The notes under the pieces: generated by a model | Databases searched by the model: none | The model's input: only the letters and a program-made list of their open reading frames with translations | Told to the model about the DNA's origin: nothing | Part shown: positions 8,016 to 16,924 of the stretch, one piece after another | Position numbering within the stretch: position 1 is the first letter of the stretch | Layout: every line of letters begins with the position of its first letter | Translations under genes and position numbers: made by a program | NCBI RefSeq assembly: GCF_002149015.1 | Contig: NZ_NGFO01000014.1 | Span: 62,001-126,000, forward strand | Direction of reading: 5' to 3' | DNA: 64,000 nucleotides | Source of the DNA: Gordonia lacunae | GTDB taxonomy: Bacteria; Actinomycetota; Actinomycetes; Mycobacteriales; Mycobacteriaceae

Positions 8016-9578
8016 TCAGGCGTTGGCGGTGGCGGGCGACGCGACGTCCTCGCCCGTGGCGGAACCGGCCGGTGCCGCGGGCGCAACGGGTCGCCGGGCA
8101 CCGCGGGTCACATCGTAGGCGGCGACGTCGAAGGAACGGGTCGTCTGCCGGTAGGCGAAGGTGAACCCGGGCCACAGTGTCGTGATGTTGCCGTTGGCGT
8201 CCTTGTACCAGGAGGCGCACCCGCCGTTCACCCACACGCTGTTGCGCAGTTTGTGCTGGATTCCGGCGTTGAACTCCTGCTGGGCGGAGAGCTTCACCTC
8301 GGTCCGGGTGATCCCCAGCGCGCGAGAGGTTTTCAGGTAGTCGACCAGGTAGTTGAGCTGCGACTCGATCATGTACACCATCGAGGTGTGGCCCAGCCCG
8401 GTCGACGGGCCGACCATCAGCATCATGTTCGGGAAGCCGTGGACGAACGAACCCTTGTATCCCTGCATGCCGATCTCGTTCCACACCTGCGCGAGGCTAC
8501 GGCCGTCCTTGCCGATGATCTTCTCGAACACGGGGGAGTCGGTGACGTGGAATCCGGTGGCGACGACGATCACGTCCACCTCGCGGACGGTGCCGTCCCG
8601 GGAGACGATCCCGCTCGGGGTGATCCGCTCGATCCCGTCGGTGACGAGGTCGACGTTGGGCCGTGCGAGCGCCGGATACCAGTCGTTGGAGCGCAGGATT
8701 CGCTTGCATCCCACCTGGAACGTCGGGGTGGCCTTGCGGCGCAGTTCGGCGTCGCGCCCGATCCCGCGCAGGATGTTGGCGCGGCAGAGCAGTTCGACCG
8801 GCTTGAGGGCCTTGGGTGAGTAGGTGAGGCCGAACGCGACGACCTCGTTGGCGGCGTAGATCCCGCCGCGGACCGCGGACTGGTATCCCGGGACGTTCTT
8901 GTAGGCCCAGTGTTCGACCGAGCTGTAGGCCCGTTCGGTGCGCGGGACGATCCACGGTGCGGTGCGCTGGTAGACGTCCAGCCGGCCGGCGACCTTGGCG
9001 ACCTCGGGGACCAGCTGGATGGCCGAGGCGCCGGTCCCGATCACCGCGACACGCTGGCCGCCGAAGTCGTGGTCGTTGTCCCAGCGGGCGGAGTGCACGA
9101 TCTTGCCCTCGAAGGACTCGATGCCCTCGATGTCGGGGAGATTGGGCTCACAGAGGGGGCCGACGCCGCCCACGAGGACCCGCGCACGCACCTGGTCGGT
9201 CTTCCCGTCCTGCAGCGTGTCGATGACCCACCGGCCCTCGTCCTCGTTCCACTCGGTCCGGGTCACCTCGGTGCCGAAGCGGGCCTTCGCGGCGATGCCG
9301 AACTTGTCGGCGACCCCGTTGATGTAGTCGTGGATCTCGGGCTGATGCGAGTACGACCGCGACCACGTGGGGTTCTTCGCGAACGAGAAGGAGTAGAGCT
9401 GCGAGGGCACGTCGCAGGCCGCGCCGGGGTAGGTGTTGTCACGCCAGGTCCCGCCGAAGTCGCGGCCGCGATCGAGGAGGACGAAGTCGTCGAAGCCGTT
9501 CTGCTTGAGGCGGACCGCGGCGCCCAGACCCGAGAAGCCGGCACCGATGATGGCGATCTCTACATCGTTCGTTGTCAT
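8016..9578 (-). CDS. Flavin-containing Baeyer-Villiger-type monooxygenase
   Basis: A 520-residue class B flavoprotein monooxygenase. It has the FAD-binding motif GAGFSGLG near the N-terminus, the NADPH-binding motif GTGASA in the middle, and the type-I Baeyer-Villiger fingerprint F-x-G-x3-H-x3-W-D (FEGKIVHSARWD) between them. DVIVVATGF is the second ATG motif. The last 25 residues are Ala/Pro-rich and dispensable-looking. The ATG at 9576-9578 is the start. It is divergent from a TetR regulator across an operator, so repression by that regulator is likely. The substrate (cyclic ketone, steroid, fatty ketone) cannot be told. Confidence 0.9.
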   Translation of the reverse strand: MTTNDVEIAIIGAGFSGLGAAVRLKQNGFDDFVLLDRGRDFGGTWRDNTYPGAACDVPSQLYSFSFAKNPTWSRSYSHQPEIHDYINGVADKFGIAAKARFGTEVTRTEWNEDEGRWVIDTLQDGKTDQVRARVLVGGVGPLCEPNLPDIEGIESFEGKIVHSARWDNDHDFGGQRVAVIGTGASAIQLVPEVAKVAGRLDVYQRTAPWIVPRTERAYSSVEHWAYKNVPGYQSAVRGGIYAANEVVAFGLTYSPKALKPVELLCRANILRGIGRDAELRRKATPTFQVGCKRILRSNDWYPALARPNVDLVTDGIERITPSGIVSRDGTVREVDVIVVATGFHVTDSPVFEKIIGKDGRSLAQVWNEIGMQGYKGSFVHGFPNMMLMVGPSTGLGHTSMVYMIESQLNYLVDYLKTSRALGITRTEVKLSAQQEFNAGIQHKLRNSVWVNGGCASWYKDANGNITTLWPGFTFAYRQTTRSFDVAAYDVTRGARRPVAPAAPAGSATGEDVASPATANA

Positions 9579-9602
9579 GGTGTCACCATAGGGTGGTACT
9601 GA

Positions 9603-9637
9603 ACACGTGTCAATAGCTATTGAACAAGAATCAATAG
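9603..9637. promoter_or_regulatory. Probable TetR operator in the divergent monooxygenase/TetR promoter
   Basis: CAATAGCTATTG at 9611-9622 is a perfect 12-bp palindrome, made of half-sites CAATAG and CTATTG. A third half-site, CAATAG, lies at 9632-9637, giving a second inverted pair with 9617-9622. ACACGTGT (9603-9610) adds another 8-bp palindrome directly upstream. The position, about midway between divergent starts, fits an operator for the adjacent TetR protein. Confidence 0.65.
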
Positions 9638-9678
9638 GAGTAGGCTGGCCCGGTGGCCAGAGGACGAGGGAGTGCACA

Positions 9679-10350
9679 GTGTCGGTGATCAACGACAAGT
9701 CGATCGACGCCGAGGGCGGTGACCGGCGCACCCCGCACAAGCGGACGCGGATGAGTCCAGAGGCGCGACGCGACCAGCTGATCGAGTACGGCCTCGCCAT
9801 GGTCGGGGACCGGCCGCTCGAGGAGATCACCATCGACGCGATCGCCGACGCCGCCGGGGTGTCCCGGGCGCTGCTGTTCCACTACTTCGCCTCCAAGCAG
9901 GAGTTCCACGTCGCGATCGCGCAGGCCCAGGCCGACCGGATGCTCGCCCGCACCGAGCCGGATGCATCCCTGGGCGATCCGATAGCGATTCTCACGGCCT
10001 CGATGGCTGCGTTCGTCGACTATGTGAGCGAGAACCGCACCGCCTACACCGCGCTGATCCGTGGTGCCTCCAGCTCCGACGCGGCGATGCGGGAGGTCTT
10101 CGACCGGACCCGAGAGGTGATGGTCGCCCGGGTTCTCGACCACGCGCCGGTGTTCGGGGTCGAGGTGACCCCGGTCGTCGTGATGAGCGTGCACGGCTGG
10201 ATCGCCTTCGTCGAGGAGACGACGATCCGCTGGCTCACCGCCGAGACCCCCGACGCGGGGACGAGCACCGGCGGGACGCTGACCCGGGACGAACTGCTCG
10301 CCCTCATCACGGCAGCGCTTCCCGCCCTCGCGGCGGCGACCATCGGGTAG
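9679..10350 (+). CDS. TetR/AcrR family transcriptional regulator
   Basis: A 223-residue protein. The N-terminal helix-turn-helix is ARRDQLIEYGLAMVGDRPLEEITIDAIADAAGVSRALLFHYFASKQEF, which ends with the usual TetR HYF-x-SK pattern (described here as residues about 28-75). The rest is a helical ligand-binding domain. GTG at 9679 is preferred over GTG 9685 and the upstream ATG at 9607, because the latter would put the operator inside the coding region. It probably represses the divergent monooxygenase-SDR operon and itself. The effector is unknown. Confidence 0.85.
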   Translation: MSVINDKSIDAEGGDRRTPHKRTRMSPEARRDQLIEYGLAMVGDRPLEEITIDAIADAAGVSRALLFHYFASKQEFHVAIAQAQADRMLARTEPDASLGDPIAILTASMAAFVDYVSENRTAYTALIRGASSSDAAMREVFDRTREVMVARVLDHAPVFGVEVTPVVVMSVHGWIAFVEETTIRWLTAETPDAGTSTGGTLTRDELLALITAALPALAAATIG

Positions 10351-10365
10351 ACGCCGCGCCGCGGA

Positions 10366-10845
10366 TCAGATCCGCTCACCTCCCGCCGGGCCCGCGTGGC
10401 GGGTGCCGACCGGCTCCGAGCGGCGTCGCAGGAGCAGGCCGAGACCGATCATCCCGACGCCGAGCACGAAGTGCAGCCAGTTGTCGGCCGTGTTGACCGG
10501 GACGAAATTGGCGGCACTGTGGTGGTCGATCAGCAGTCCGTACACCCAGAGGACCAGGTACACGGCACCGCCGGCCACGAGGTACAGGAACGACGAGGAC
10601 GCTGTGCGGGACATGGCGATGCCCGCGACGCCGAACAACAGGTGGACGATGTTGTGCAGGACCGACACCTGGAAGATGCCCAGCAGTGCCGCCTCGGAAT
10701 GATGACCGGCGAAGGTGAGGGTGTCGTAGTCGGTGGTGATGCCGGGGATGAATCCCAGGATGCCGACGAGAAGGAACACCACACCGACGGCCAGTGCCGC
10801 TGTCCGGATCAGTGACCGGGCGGGTCGCGCGTTCGCAGATGTCAT
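10366..10845 (-). CDS. DUF4383 family membrane protein
   Basis: A 159-residue protein with four hydrophobic helices (about residues 12-34, 52-78, 83-105, 122-140). VGVVFLLVGILGFIPG and LHNIVHLLFGVAGI are the signature segments of DUF4383. No function is established for the family. It converges on the TetR gene with a 15-bp gap, and lies between that regulator and the acyltransferase cluster. ATG 10845 is the natural start, with a purine-rich stretch (GGAGGTCGATCCTC on the coding strand) upstream. Confidence 0.8.
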   Translation of the reverse strand: MTSANARPARSLIRTAALAVGVVFLLVGILGFIPGITTDYDTLTFAGHHSEAALLGIFQVSVLHNIVHLLFGVAGIAMSRTASSSFLYLVAGGAVYLVLWVYGLLIDHHSAANFVPVNTADNWLHFVLGVGMIGLGLLLRRRSEPVGTRHAGPAGGERI

Positions 10846-10970
10846 GAGGATCGACCTCCGTGAGATACCTGGTTCGTCGCGGCACGGTCTTCACCACGGC
10901 GGGTGGACCACAGGGGAGTATCCACCCGGAGGCGTCCCAAACCCGCGGGAGGTCCCGACACCCGCCCGGG

Positions 10971-12380
10971 TCAGAGTCCGACGACCCGCGCGGTGTCGCG
11001 CCCGCCGGTGGCTTCGACGCCATCGTCGTCTTCGTGGTCGACGCCGTTGCGCATGGTGCGGATCAGTTCGTCGGTGAACGCGCGGATGGTGCGGTGGGCG
11101 GTCAGCGTGTCGGGGTGCCGTGCGCGCAGCGCCAGTCCGTCGCCGGTACGCGAGATCCAGAATTGCACATCGTCGGCGGTGGTCGCGTTCGAGATGTGGT
11201 GGGCGTCGATCGCCTGATGGCGGTCCGCGCCGGGGAGCAGCCGGTAGTCGACGTAGGACACCATGAAGATGTCCGCCCGGGTGCGGCGTAGTCCGCCCAT
11301 CGCCTCGATGACCTGCGGAACGGGTACCTCGCCGAGGGTCACGGCCCGGCGCAGCTCGGGTCCGGTGCGCCGGATCGTGTCGATCAGGTCACCGGTGCTC
11401 ACGACGCGCAGTGGCGCATTGGTGGTGAACCAGCCGACCGCGTTGCGCCACTTCTCTTCCCGACGTGTGTGCATCGGGAACAGCAGCGGTAGTTCGGGTC
11501 CGCCGCCGCAGCGGCGGACCGCGTCGGCCATCGCGGCCAGGGTCCCGCCGAACACGCTGGCACCGTTGCGTCGGCACAGCTCGTCGAACCTCTCCGTCGC
11601 GGCCGGCCCGAGCAGCGTGCGCACCTCCGTGGCCTGTGCCGCGACGGCGCCGGGTTCGACCCCGAGGTCCAGGGGAAAGGTGGGCAGGACGCCGTCCCGG
11701 TCGTCGAAGAAGCGGAGCCAGCCGCGCATTCGGGGATCGGACTGTGCGACCGGGGGTGCATGCGACTCGGCGGCGCAGAAGTCGACGAAGTTCCCGCTCA
11801 TGACGGTCTCCGACGAATCGAAAGACGTTCCGTGGCAACGGTATCCTTCGTACAGCCGATGCAGGTCGTCGATCACTATGGAGATCGAGTAGGCGTCCAC
11901 GTGGCAGTGGTCGAAGCCGCAGATGATCGTCGACGCGTCGGCGCGGTCGATCGCGGCGAAGAGGTAGGCGGGGTGGCCGAAGGGGTGACATGCACGATCG
12001 AGTGTGTCGCGGAGCCGGTCGCGCAGAACGGTGTCGGAGGATGTGTCGATCACGGTGTCTACGCGGAGCACGAGGTCGTCCGGCTCGTAGGAATGCCGCC
12101 GGATCCCCTCGGGACCCGCCGAGAACGACGACCGGAGGGTGCCGTGCCGGGCGACGAGAGCGTGGTAGGCCGACCCGAGCGCAGCGCGGTCCACCCGGCC
12201 GCGGACGGTGAACGCGGCGGCCAGCCAGGTGCTCGACTCACCGGCCGAGGCCAGGTGCACGGTCTGGTTGAACGACGGTGGGACATCGGAGATCTCGGAC
12301 CGGACGTTCGAGGTGTCCACGGACCAGGACAGCAACTCGCCCGCGGACGGGCAGTATCGATCGATGGTGGTGACGTGCAC
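10971..12380 (-). CDS. PapA-like acyltransferase (condensation-domain fold) 1
   Basis: A 469-residue member of the CoA-dependent acyltransferase superfamily. It has the N-terminal PapA pattern (PSAGELLSW, then VPPSFNQTVHL), the HxxxD catalytic motif as FDHCHVDAYS near residue 158, and the late segment VGWFTTNAPL. In mycobacteria PapA1/2/3 proteins move fatty acyl groups from CoA or a polyketide synthase onto trehalose. Here Ala replaces the Gly that usually follows the catalytic Asp. It is the last of three tandem paralogues on the minus strand, 6 bp behind the second. The acceptor is inferred to be a sugar made by neighbouring glycosyltransferases. Confidence 0.82.
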   Translation of the reverse strand: MHVTTIDRYCPSAGELLSWSVDTSNVRSEISDVPPSFNQTVHLASAGESSTWLAAAFTVRGRVDRAALGSAYHALVARHGTLRSSFSAGPEGIRRHSYEPDDLVLRVDTVIDTSSDTVLRDRLRDTLDRACHPFGHPAYLFAAIDRADASTIICGFDHCHVDAYSISIVIDDLHRLYEGYRCHGTSFDSSETVMSGNFVDFCAAESHAPPVAQSDPRMRGWLRFFDDRDGVLPTFPLDLGVEPGAVAAQATEVRTLLGPAATERFDELCRRNGASVFGGTLAAMADAVRRCGGGPELPLLFPMHTRREEKWRNAVGWFTTNAPLRVVSTGDLIDTIRRTGPELRRAVTLGEVPVPQVIEAMGGLRRTRADIFMVSYVDYRLLPGADRHQAIDAHHISNATTADDVQFWISRTGDGLALRARHPDTLTAHRTIRAFTDELIRTMRNGVDHEDDDGVEATGGRDTARVVGL

Positions 12381-12386
12381 TCGTCC

Positions 12387-13883
12387 TCACGCTCCTCTGC
12401 GTAGGGCCGCGGCCGCGACGGGGTCGGCGGGCCCAGGTGTCGCGGCCGGCCCACGGATCTGCCGGTCGCCGGTGCGCGCGATGTCCGCGACCACGGCGCG
12501 CAGATGGTCGTAGTAGTGGCGAGCCACGGACTCCGCGAACGGGGTGCCCGGGATCTGGCTGCCCAGGTAGAGCTCGTCGTGGTCGCGGTTGATCCACGCC
12601 GACGCGTTGGCCGTCCGGCCCTCCCCGGTGAACAGCGCGCCACGCCGGAAGGCCTCCCGTGACGTACCGGGGAACCATCGGAAATCGATGTAGGACAGCA
12701 GGTTCGGTGCGGTGATGATCGCGTCCGGGGTGGCGCCCGCGGCAGCGATGGCGGCGAGCGCGGCCGCCACCGGCACCGTCGCGAGGTCGCGCGCGCGCCG
12801 ACGGGCCGTGTGTGCCGCCGGGATCAGCTCGGCGAAGGTCGATGCTGTGGTCAGGGAGAACTCCACCGGTGCGAAGGTGCAGAACCATCCCTGTGACGTC
12901 GCGTACCCGTCGAGCGCGGCCCGGGTGTTGAACACCGTCATCCCGTAGTACTCGTCGGCGCCGGCCAGCTCTCGGTCGGTGATCGCGATGGCCGCGTAGA
13001 TGCCGTCGATGAAGCGACCTCCTGCCCCGCGGCACGCGGCGTCGAAGGCGGCGATCCCGGCGCCGTCGAGCAGTGAGACCTCGACACCGGTCACCTGTGC
13101 GGTGTCGCCCGCGGCCAGGCCGAGGTCGAGGGGGAACCGCGGCATCTGCAGGTCGTGCCTGCGGAAGATTTCCTGCCAGGCCCTGGTCTGGGGAGAGCCC
13201 GCCAGATGCTGGGCGGTCGACTCGGCCTCGGCCGCGGCGTAGGTGAAGTAGCCCCCGACGGCCGGAGCCGGCTCGGCGTCCGTCGCGTGATCGGGGTCGC
13301 CGGCTCCGATCAGTTCCAGGTAGATCTGCGCGATCTCGTCGAGGGCCAGAGCCTGTGACGCGCCGTCGGAGAGGGCGTGATCGCACGCCAGGAAGAGGGC
13401 GAACCCGCCGGGCCGGCTGATGGCTCCGAAGGCGAATCCGGGGAAGGCGTCGCTGGGGGTTTCGTGGTCGAAACGATCGATGAGGTACGGGTGCACGTCG
13501 TCGGCGGTCTCCAGCCGGCGGTCGACGCGCCCCTCGAAGTCGACGTCGGCGGAATCGACGAGGTGGGCGGTGACGTCCCCGTCTCGGCATTCGAACCAGG
13601 TGCGCAGCACCTCGTGACGGCGCACGAAGAGAGTCAGGGCAGCGCCGAGTGCCGCGGTGTCGAGGTCGCCGTCGATCTCGGTGCCCGATCCCAGGTATCC
13701 GCGATGGGTGCGCCCCGCGGCCCGGGCGACAGCTGCACCGCGGACGTGGTTCTGGGCCAGGAAGGTGACGGGCGCCGGGTGGTCGGGGGTGCTCGAGGCG
13801 GCCTCGCGACAGGCCTCGGTCGGGTCGAAGCGCACGGCCATCCCCGGTTGTGGACGCCAGTTGCCCATTGCCGTGATTCTCAT
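12387..13883 (-). CDS. PapA-like acyltransferase (condensation-domain fold) 2
   Basis: A 498-residue protein with the clearest PapA1-3 pattern of the three: GNWRPQPGMAVRFDPT at the N-terminus, catalytic ACDHALSDGAS (HxxxDG) near residue 175, RFPLDLGL, TSQGWFCTF and LSYIDFRWFPG towards the C-terminus. The ATG at 13881-13883 is preceded by GAGGAGAG at ideal spacing, which fixes the start well inside a longer open frame. Predicted role: transfer of a long-chain acyl group to a sugar hydroxyl, cytoplasmic or membrane-peripheral. It lies 16 bp behind the third paralogue. Confidence 0.86.
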   Translation of the reverse strand: MRITAMGNWRPQPGMAVRFDPTEACREAASSTPDHPAPVTFLAQNHVRGAAVARAAGRTHRGYLGSGTEIDGDLDTAALGAALTLFVRRHEVLRTWFECRDGDVTAHLVDSADVDFEGRVDRRLETADDVHPYLIDRFDHETPSDAFPGFAFGAISRPGGFALFLACDHALSDGASQALALDEIAQIYLELIGAGDPDHATDAEPAPAVGGYFTYAAAEAESTAQHLAGSPQTRAWQEIFRRHDLQMPRFPLDLGLAAGDTAQVTGVEVSLLDGAGIAAFDAACRGAGGRFIDGIYAAIAITDRELAGADEYYGMTVFNTRAALDGYATSQGWFCTFAPVEFSLTTASTFAELIPAAHTARRRARDLATVPVAAALAAIAAAGATPDAIITAPNLLSYIDFRWFPGTSREAFRRGALFTGEGRTANASAWINRDHDELYLGSQIPGTPFAESVARHYYDHLRAVVADIARTGDRQIRGPAATPGPADPVAAAALRRGA

Positions 13884-13899
13884 CGGGTTCTCTCCTCGA

Positions 13900-15357
13900 T
13901 CATGCGGGGCGGGCGTCGTCCATCGCGGCGGTGCCGGCGAAGGTCGCGCAGGTGTAGGAGGACAGGGGCAGGGCGGTGCCCTCGGTGGCGAGTGCCCCCA
14001 AGATGGACGCGTAGGTGGTGATGAGGTCGCGGATGCTCGCGTCGGCCGGATCGTGACCGGGGTGTCGCGTGGAGACGGTGATCCCTCCGGGCACCCGCGC
14101 GATCCAGAGGTAGACCTCGCGGTCCGATCGCGACCCGCCGCGCAGGATCTGTGCCCCGGCCGCATCCCACTCACCCGCTCCGGGGACGTGACGGATGTCC
14201 AGATACGACACGACGAACTCCGGTTCGCCTCCGGTGCCCAGCAATTCGACGACGCGCTGATAGGGGAACGACGGCAGGTGCCGAACCGCGTCGATCGCGG
14301 ACGCGGTCGCGGCCAGGGCGTCATCGAAGGTGTCCGCGCCGGCGAGGTCGACCTCGAGGGGGGCGAGCCCGACATACCAGCCCACCGATCCCGCGTACCG
14401 TGCCTCCGATCGGGTGTGCATCGGCATGGTCAGTCGTAGCGTGTCGCGGCCGGTGAGGGTGCGGAGGGCGACAGCGAGGGCCGCGAACACCGCTGTCTGG
14501 GTTCCGTGTCCGCCCGCTCGGGCCGCCGAGCTCACGAAGGTCGCCAGACTGTCGTCGGCCACGTACTCGGAGATGCCGCGCTGCCGCGGTGTGCGCGCCC
14601 GGTCCCGGGTCTCCAGGCGCGGGCGGACCAGAGGGAGACCGACCCCCGGGGCATCCGCGGAACCGTCCAGGAATGCGCGCCATCGCACGACCGCGGGGTG
14701 CTCGCCGGTCATGCCGAGGCCCACCGCGCGATCGTGCACGCTGAAGTCGAGATGACTTCCGACGTCTGCCATCTCGGTGGCGGTGCTCGTCCGGGCCGAG
14801 GTGTACAGGCGACGGATCTCGCTCATGCTCAACAGGATCGAATACGCATCCATGACCACGTGGTCGGCGGCGAAGGCGACGGTGACGCCGTGCGACGACT
14901 CGATGGTCGCCGCGAGGCAGTGTGGCCAGCGCGTCGGCGCGAGTCCGGCGTCGAAGACACCGATGAGGAGGTCGCGGACATCGTCGCCCGAGTCGAAGTC
15001 GCCCGCCACCTCGGCATCGACGCCGAGCTGGGCGCCGCGGTAGGTGCGACGCCCGTGATCGGGATCGGCGGTCGTCGGGTCGGATGTCGAGAGGAGCGCT
15101 TCGTGGCGCGTGAGCCACCGGCGCAGGCAGGTGTCGAAGTGCTCGGCATCCAGCTTGTCGTCGATCTCGAAAATCGCTCCGAGCCATGAGTGTTCGTCGG
15201 AATCGTCGATGGTCGATCGCCGAATCGACGCCGACTGGTCGTAGGTGAACGGTCGCGGATCCGGTTGCCAGCCCGAGGGATCCATACGTGTGGTCGGCGT
15301 CCAGATCGTGACCGTCCCGGCCGGTACGGGGTAGTCGGACAGCTCGGTGAACTTCAT
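13900..15357 (-). CDS. PapA-like acyltransferase (condensation-domain fold) 3
   Basis: A 485-residue protein that is first in the minus-strand operon. PVPAGTVTIWTPT at the N-terminus and the catalytic FAADHVVMDAYS (HxxxD followed by Ala, as in paralogue 1) place it in the PapA family. SVGWYVGLAPLEV and VVSYLDIRHVPGAGEWD are further family segments. The start ATG at 15355-15357 has no strong ribosome-binding site. The three paralogues are diverged from one another, so they probably act on different positions or with different acyl donors rather than being recent duplicates. Confidence 0.82.
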   Translation of the reverse strand: MKFTELSDYPVPAGTVTIWTPTTRMDPSGWQPDPRPFTYDQSASIRRSTIDDSDEHSWLGAIFEIDDKLDAEHFDTCLRRWLTRHEALLSTSDPTTADPDHGRRTYRGAQLGVDAEVAGDFDSGDDVRDLLIGVFDAGLAPTRWPHCLAATIESSHGVTVAFAADHVVMDAYSILLSMSEIRRLYTSARTSTATEMADVGSHLDFSVHDRAVGLGMTGEHPAVVRWRAFLDGSADAPGVGLPLVRPRLETRDRARTPRQRGISEYVADDSLATFVSSAARAGGHGTQTAVFAALAVALRTLTGRDTLRLTMPMHTRSEARYAGSVGWYVGLAPLEVDLAGADTFDDALAATASAIDAVRHLPSFPYQRVVELLGTGGEPEFVVSYLDIRHVPGAGEWDAAGAQILRGGSRSDREVYLWIARVPGGITVSTRHPGHDPADASIRDLITTYASILGALATEGTALPLSSYTCATFAGTAAMDDARPA

Positions 15358-15405
15358 GCGCGGTGGTCCATGCGTCGGTCATCCGTTCCCGGGCCGCGAC
15401 ACCAT

Positions 15406-15427
15406 GCCATGCCTTCCCCGGCATGGC
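15406..15427. promoter_or_regulatory. Perfect 8-bp inverted repeat in the divergent region
   Basis: GCCATGCC and GGCATGGC are separated by TTCCCC. It lies about 50-70 bp upstream of the first minus-strand acyltransferase. It may be an operator or an mRNA leader hairpin. No adjacent regulator gene belongs to the cluster. Confidence 0.45.
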
Positions 15428-15859
15428 CCCCCGGCCCATGAGTTCTGATCTGAGACAACAGGAATCGCCCGTACCACGATGCACGCGCGCGGCCCGGTAC
15501 GACGCACCGGGGGAGTTCCCCGGCCACGAACACGGCGTCGAGGCCGCCTGTGTCTGTAGCGAGCCTAAGTGCTTACGACGGGCACGTGCAGGGGCAGGGG
15601 CGCGTGACGTTCATCACCGAGTGGGGTGCACCGGCGCGGGCCGTCAGTCCGACGGAGCATGGAAGTCGGCTGTGTGGCTGAATGTTTCGCGATCCGCCCG
15701 GGGCTCGATGTGGTGGACATCCGAGTCCGGTTGCGTTCATGTAAAGAACTGATGACAAGCCGACGCCGCGGACGGGCCGCCGCCCACCGGATTGCGTAGT
15801 CAGACGGCATGTCGACGAAATCCGTTGCCGGGCAGCGTCGAATATCGCAATCGGTCACG

Positions 15860-15888
15860 TTGCGGCTGCCGGGACGCTCACCTACCGT
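15860..15888 (+). promoter_or_regulatory. Candidate sigma-70-type promoter of the exporter/glycosyltransferase operon
   Basis: TTGCGG (15860-15865), a 17-bp spacer, then TACCGT (15883-15888). The -10 element ends 34 bp before the ATG of the ABC ATPase, a suitable distance. It is a motif match only. Confidence 0.45.
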
Positions 15889-15922
15889 GGGGCCGAAGTC
15901 GACCACACGCATCGGGGGTGCC

Positions 15923-16924
15923 ATGTCCACGACCGTCCCGGCCATCGAGGCCCGCGGTCTGACCAAGGAATTCGGCGGCAGACGGGCCGTCGACGCGGTC
16001 GATCTCGTCGTTCCGGCCGGCGGCGTCTTCGCCCTCCTGGGGACCAATGGCGCGGGTAAGACCACCACCGTGCGCATGCTGGCGACGCTGCTGCGCCCGG
16101 ACTCCGGTGACGCCCGCATCTTCGGGCACGACGTCGTCGCGGAGGCCACCGCGGTCCGGTCGCTCATCGGGGTCACCGGCCAATATGCCTCCGTCGACGA
16201 GGATCTCACCGCTCGCGAGAACCTGATGATCTTCGGCCGGCTGATCGGCTCGTCGCGCCGCCGGGCACGCATCCGTGCCGACGAACTGCTCGACGAGTTC
16301 GGTCTCGGCGCGGTCGCGACCCGGCGCGTGGGTCACTTCTCCGGCGGCATGCGTCGACGACTCGACCTCGCGGCGTCGCTGATCACGCGTCCGCGTCTGC
16401 TGTTCCTCGACGAGCCGACCACGGGGCTCGACCCCCGCACGCGGGCACAGATGTGGCAGACGGTGCGCGACATGGTGACCAGTGGGTCGACCGTCCTGCT
16501 CACCACGCAGTATCTCGACGAGGCCGATGAACTCGCCGATCACATCGCGGTCATGGACCGGGGCTGCGTGGTCGCCGACGGGACGGCTGACGAACTGAAG
16601 GCCGGCGTCGGCGACATGAGTGTGCGACTCGAGCTCGCCGACGCCGACGAATTGGCGGCCGCCGCCGAGGTGTGTGCGCCGTTCACCTCGAGTGGCGAGC
16701 CGACGATCGCGCGCCGCGACGGGGTCCTCGTGCTGCCGATGGCCGACATCGACCCGCTCGCCGACATCCTCGGTGCTCTCCGCGCCCGCGGGCTCGCGCT
16801 CACGTCGGTCAACGTGGTGCGCCCCACCCTCGACGAGGTGTTCTTCGCGCTGACCGACGGAGGCGACCCCACCCGAACCGCATCGGCCACGGCGGAGATC
16901 GATTCGACAGGAGTGCGGGCATGA
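15923..16924 (+). CDS. DrrA-like ABC transporter ATP-binding protein
   Basis: A 333-residue nucleotide-binding subunit. It has Walker A GTNGAGKTTT (about residue 38), the Q-loop GVTGQYASVD, signature FSGGMRRR, Walker B LLFLDEPTTGLD and the H-loop region LLTTQYLDEAD. The C-terminal DrrA extension (about residues 225-310) is present, including VRPTLDEVFFALT. The DrrA family pairs with an ABC-2 permease to export glycolipids or hydrophobic drugs, for example DrrABC for PDIM. ATG 15923 is chosen over the upstream in-frame ATG because of the GGGGGTG ribosome-binding sequence and family length. The stop overlaps the permease ATG (ATGA). Confidence 0.92.
   Translation: MSTTVPAIEARGLTKEFGGRRAVDAVDLVVPAGGVFALLGTNGAGKTTTVRMLATLLRPDSGDARIFGHDVVAEATAVRSLIGVTGQYASVDEDLTARENLMIFGRLIGSSRRRARIRADELLDEFGLGAVATRRVGHFSGGMRRRLDLAASLITRPRLLFLDEPTTGLDPRTRAQMWQTVRDMVTSGSTVLLTTQYLDEADELADHIAVMDRGCVVADGTADELKAGVGDMSVRLELADADELAAAAEVCAPFTSSGEPTIARRDGVLVLPMADIDPLADILGALRARGLALTSVNVVRPTLDEVFFALTDGGDPTRTASATAEIDSTGVRA

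Larger units (their letters stand above)
15358..15922. other. Divergent intergenic region of the glycolipid-type cluster
   Basis: About 565 bp without a convincing gene separate the three PapA-like genes (minus) from the exporter operon (plus). It contains the inverted repeat at 15406-15427 and a promoter candidate at 15860-15888. Short open frames here show no family features and weak coding bias. The length is unusual for this compact genome and fits a regulatory region controlling both halves of the cluster. Confidence 0.6.

Noticed and set aside
10971-15357. Three stand-alone NRPS condensation domains
   Set aside because: The fold fits, but no adenylation or carrier domain is nearby, and the N-terminal and late segments match PapA proteins better.
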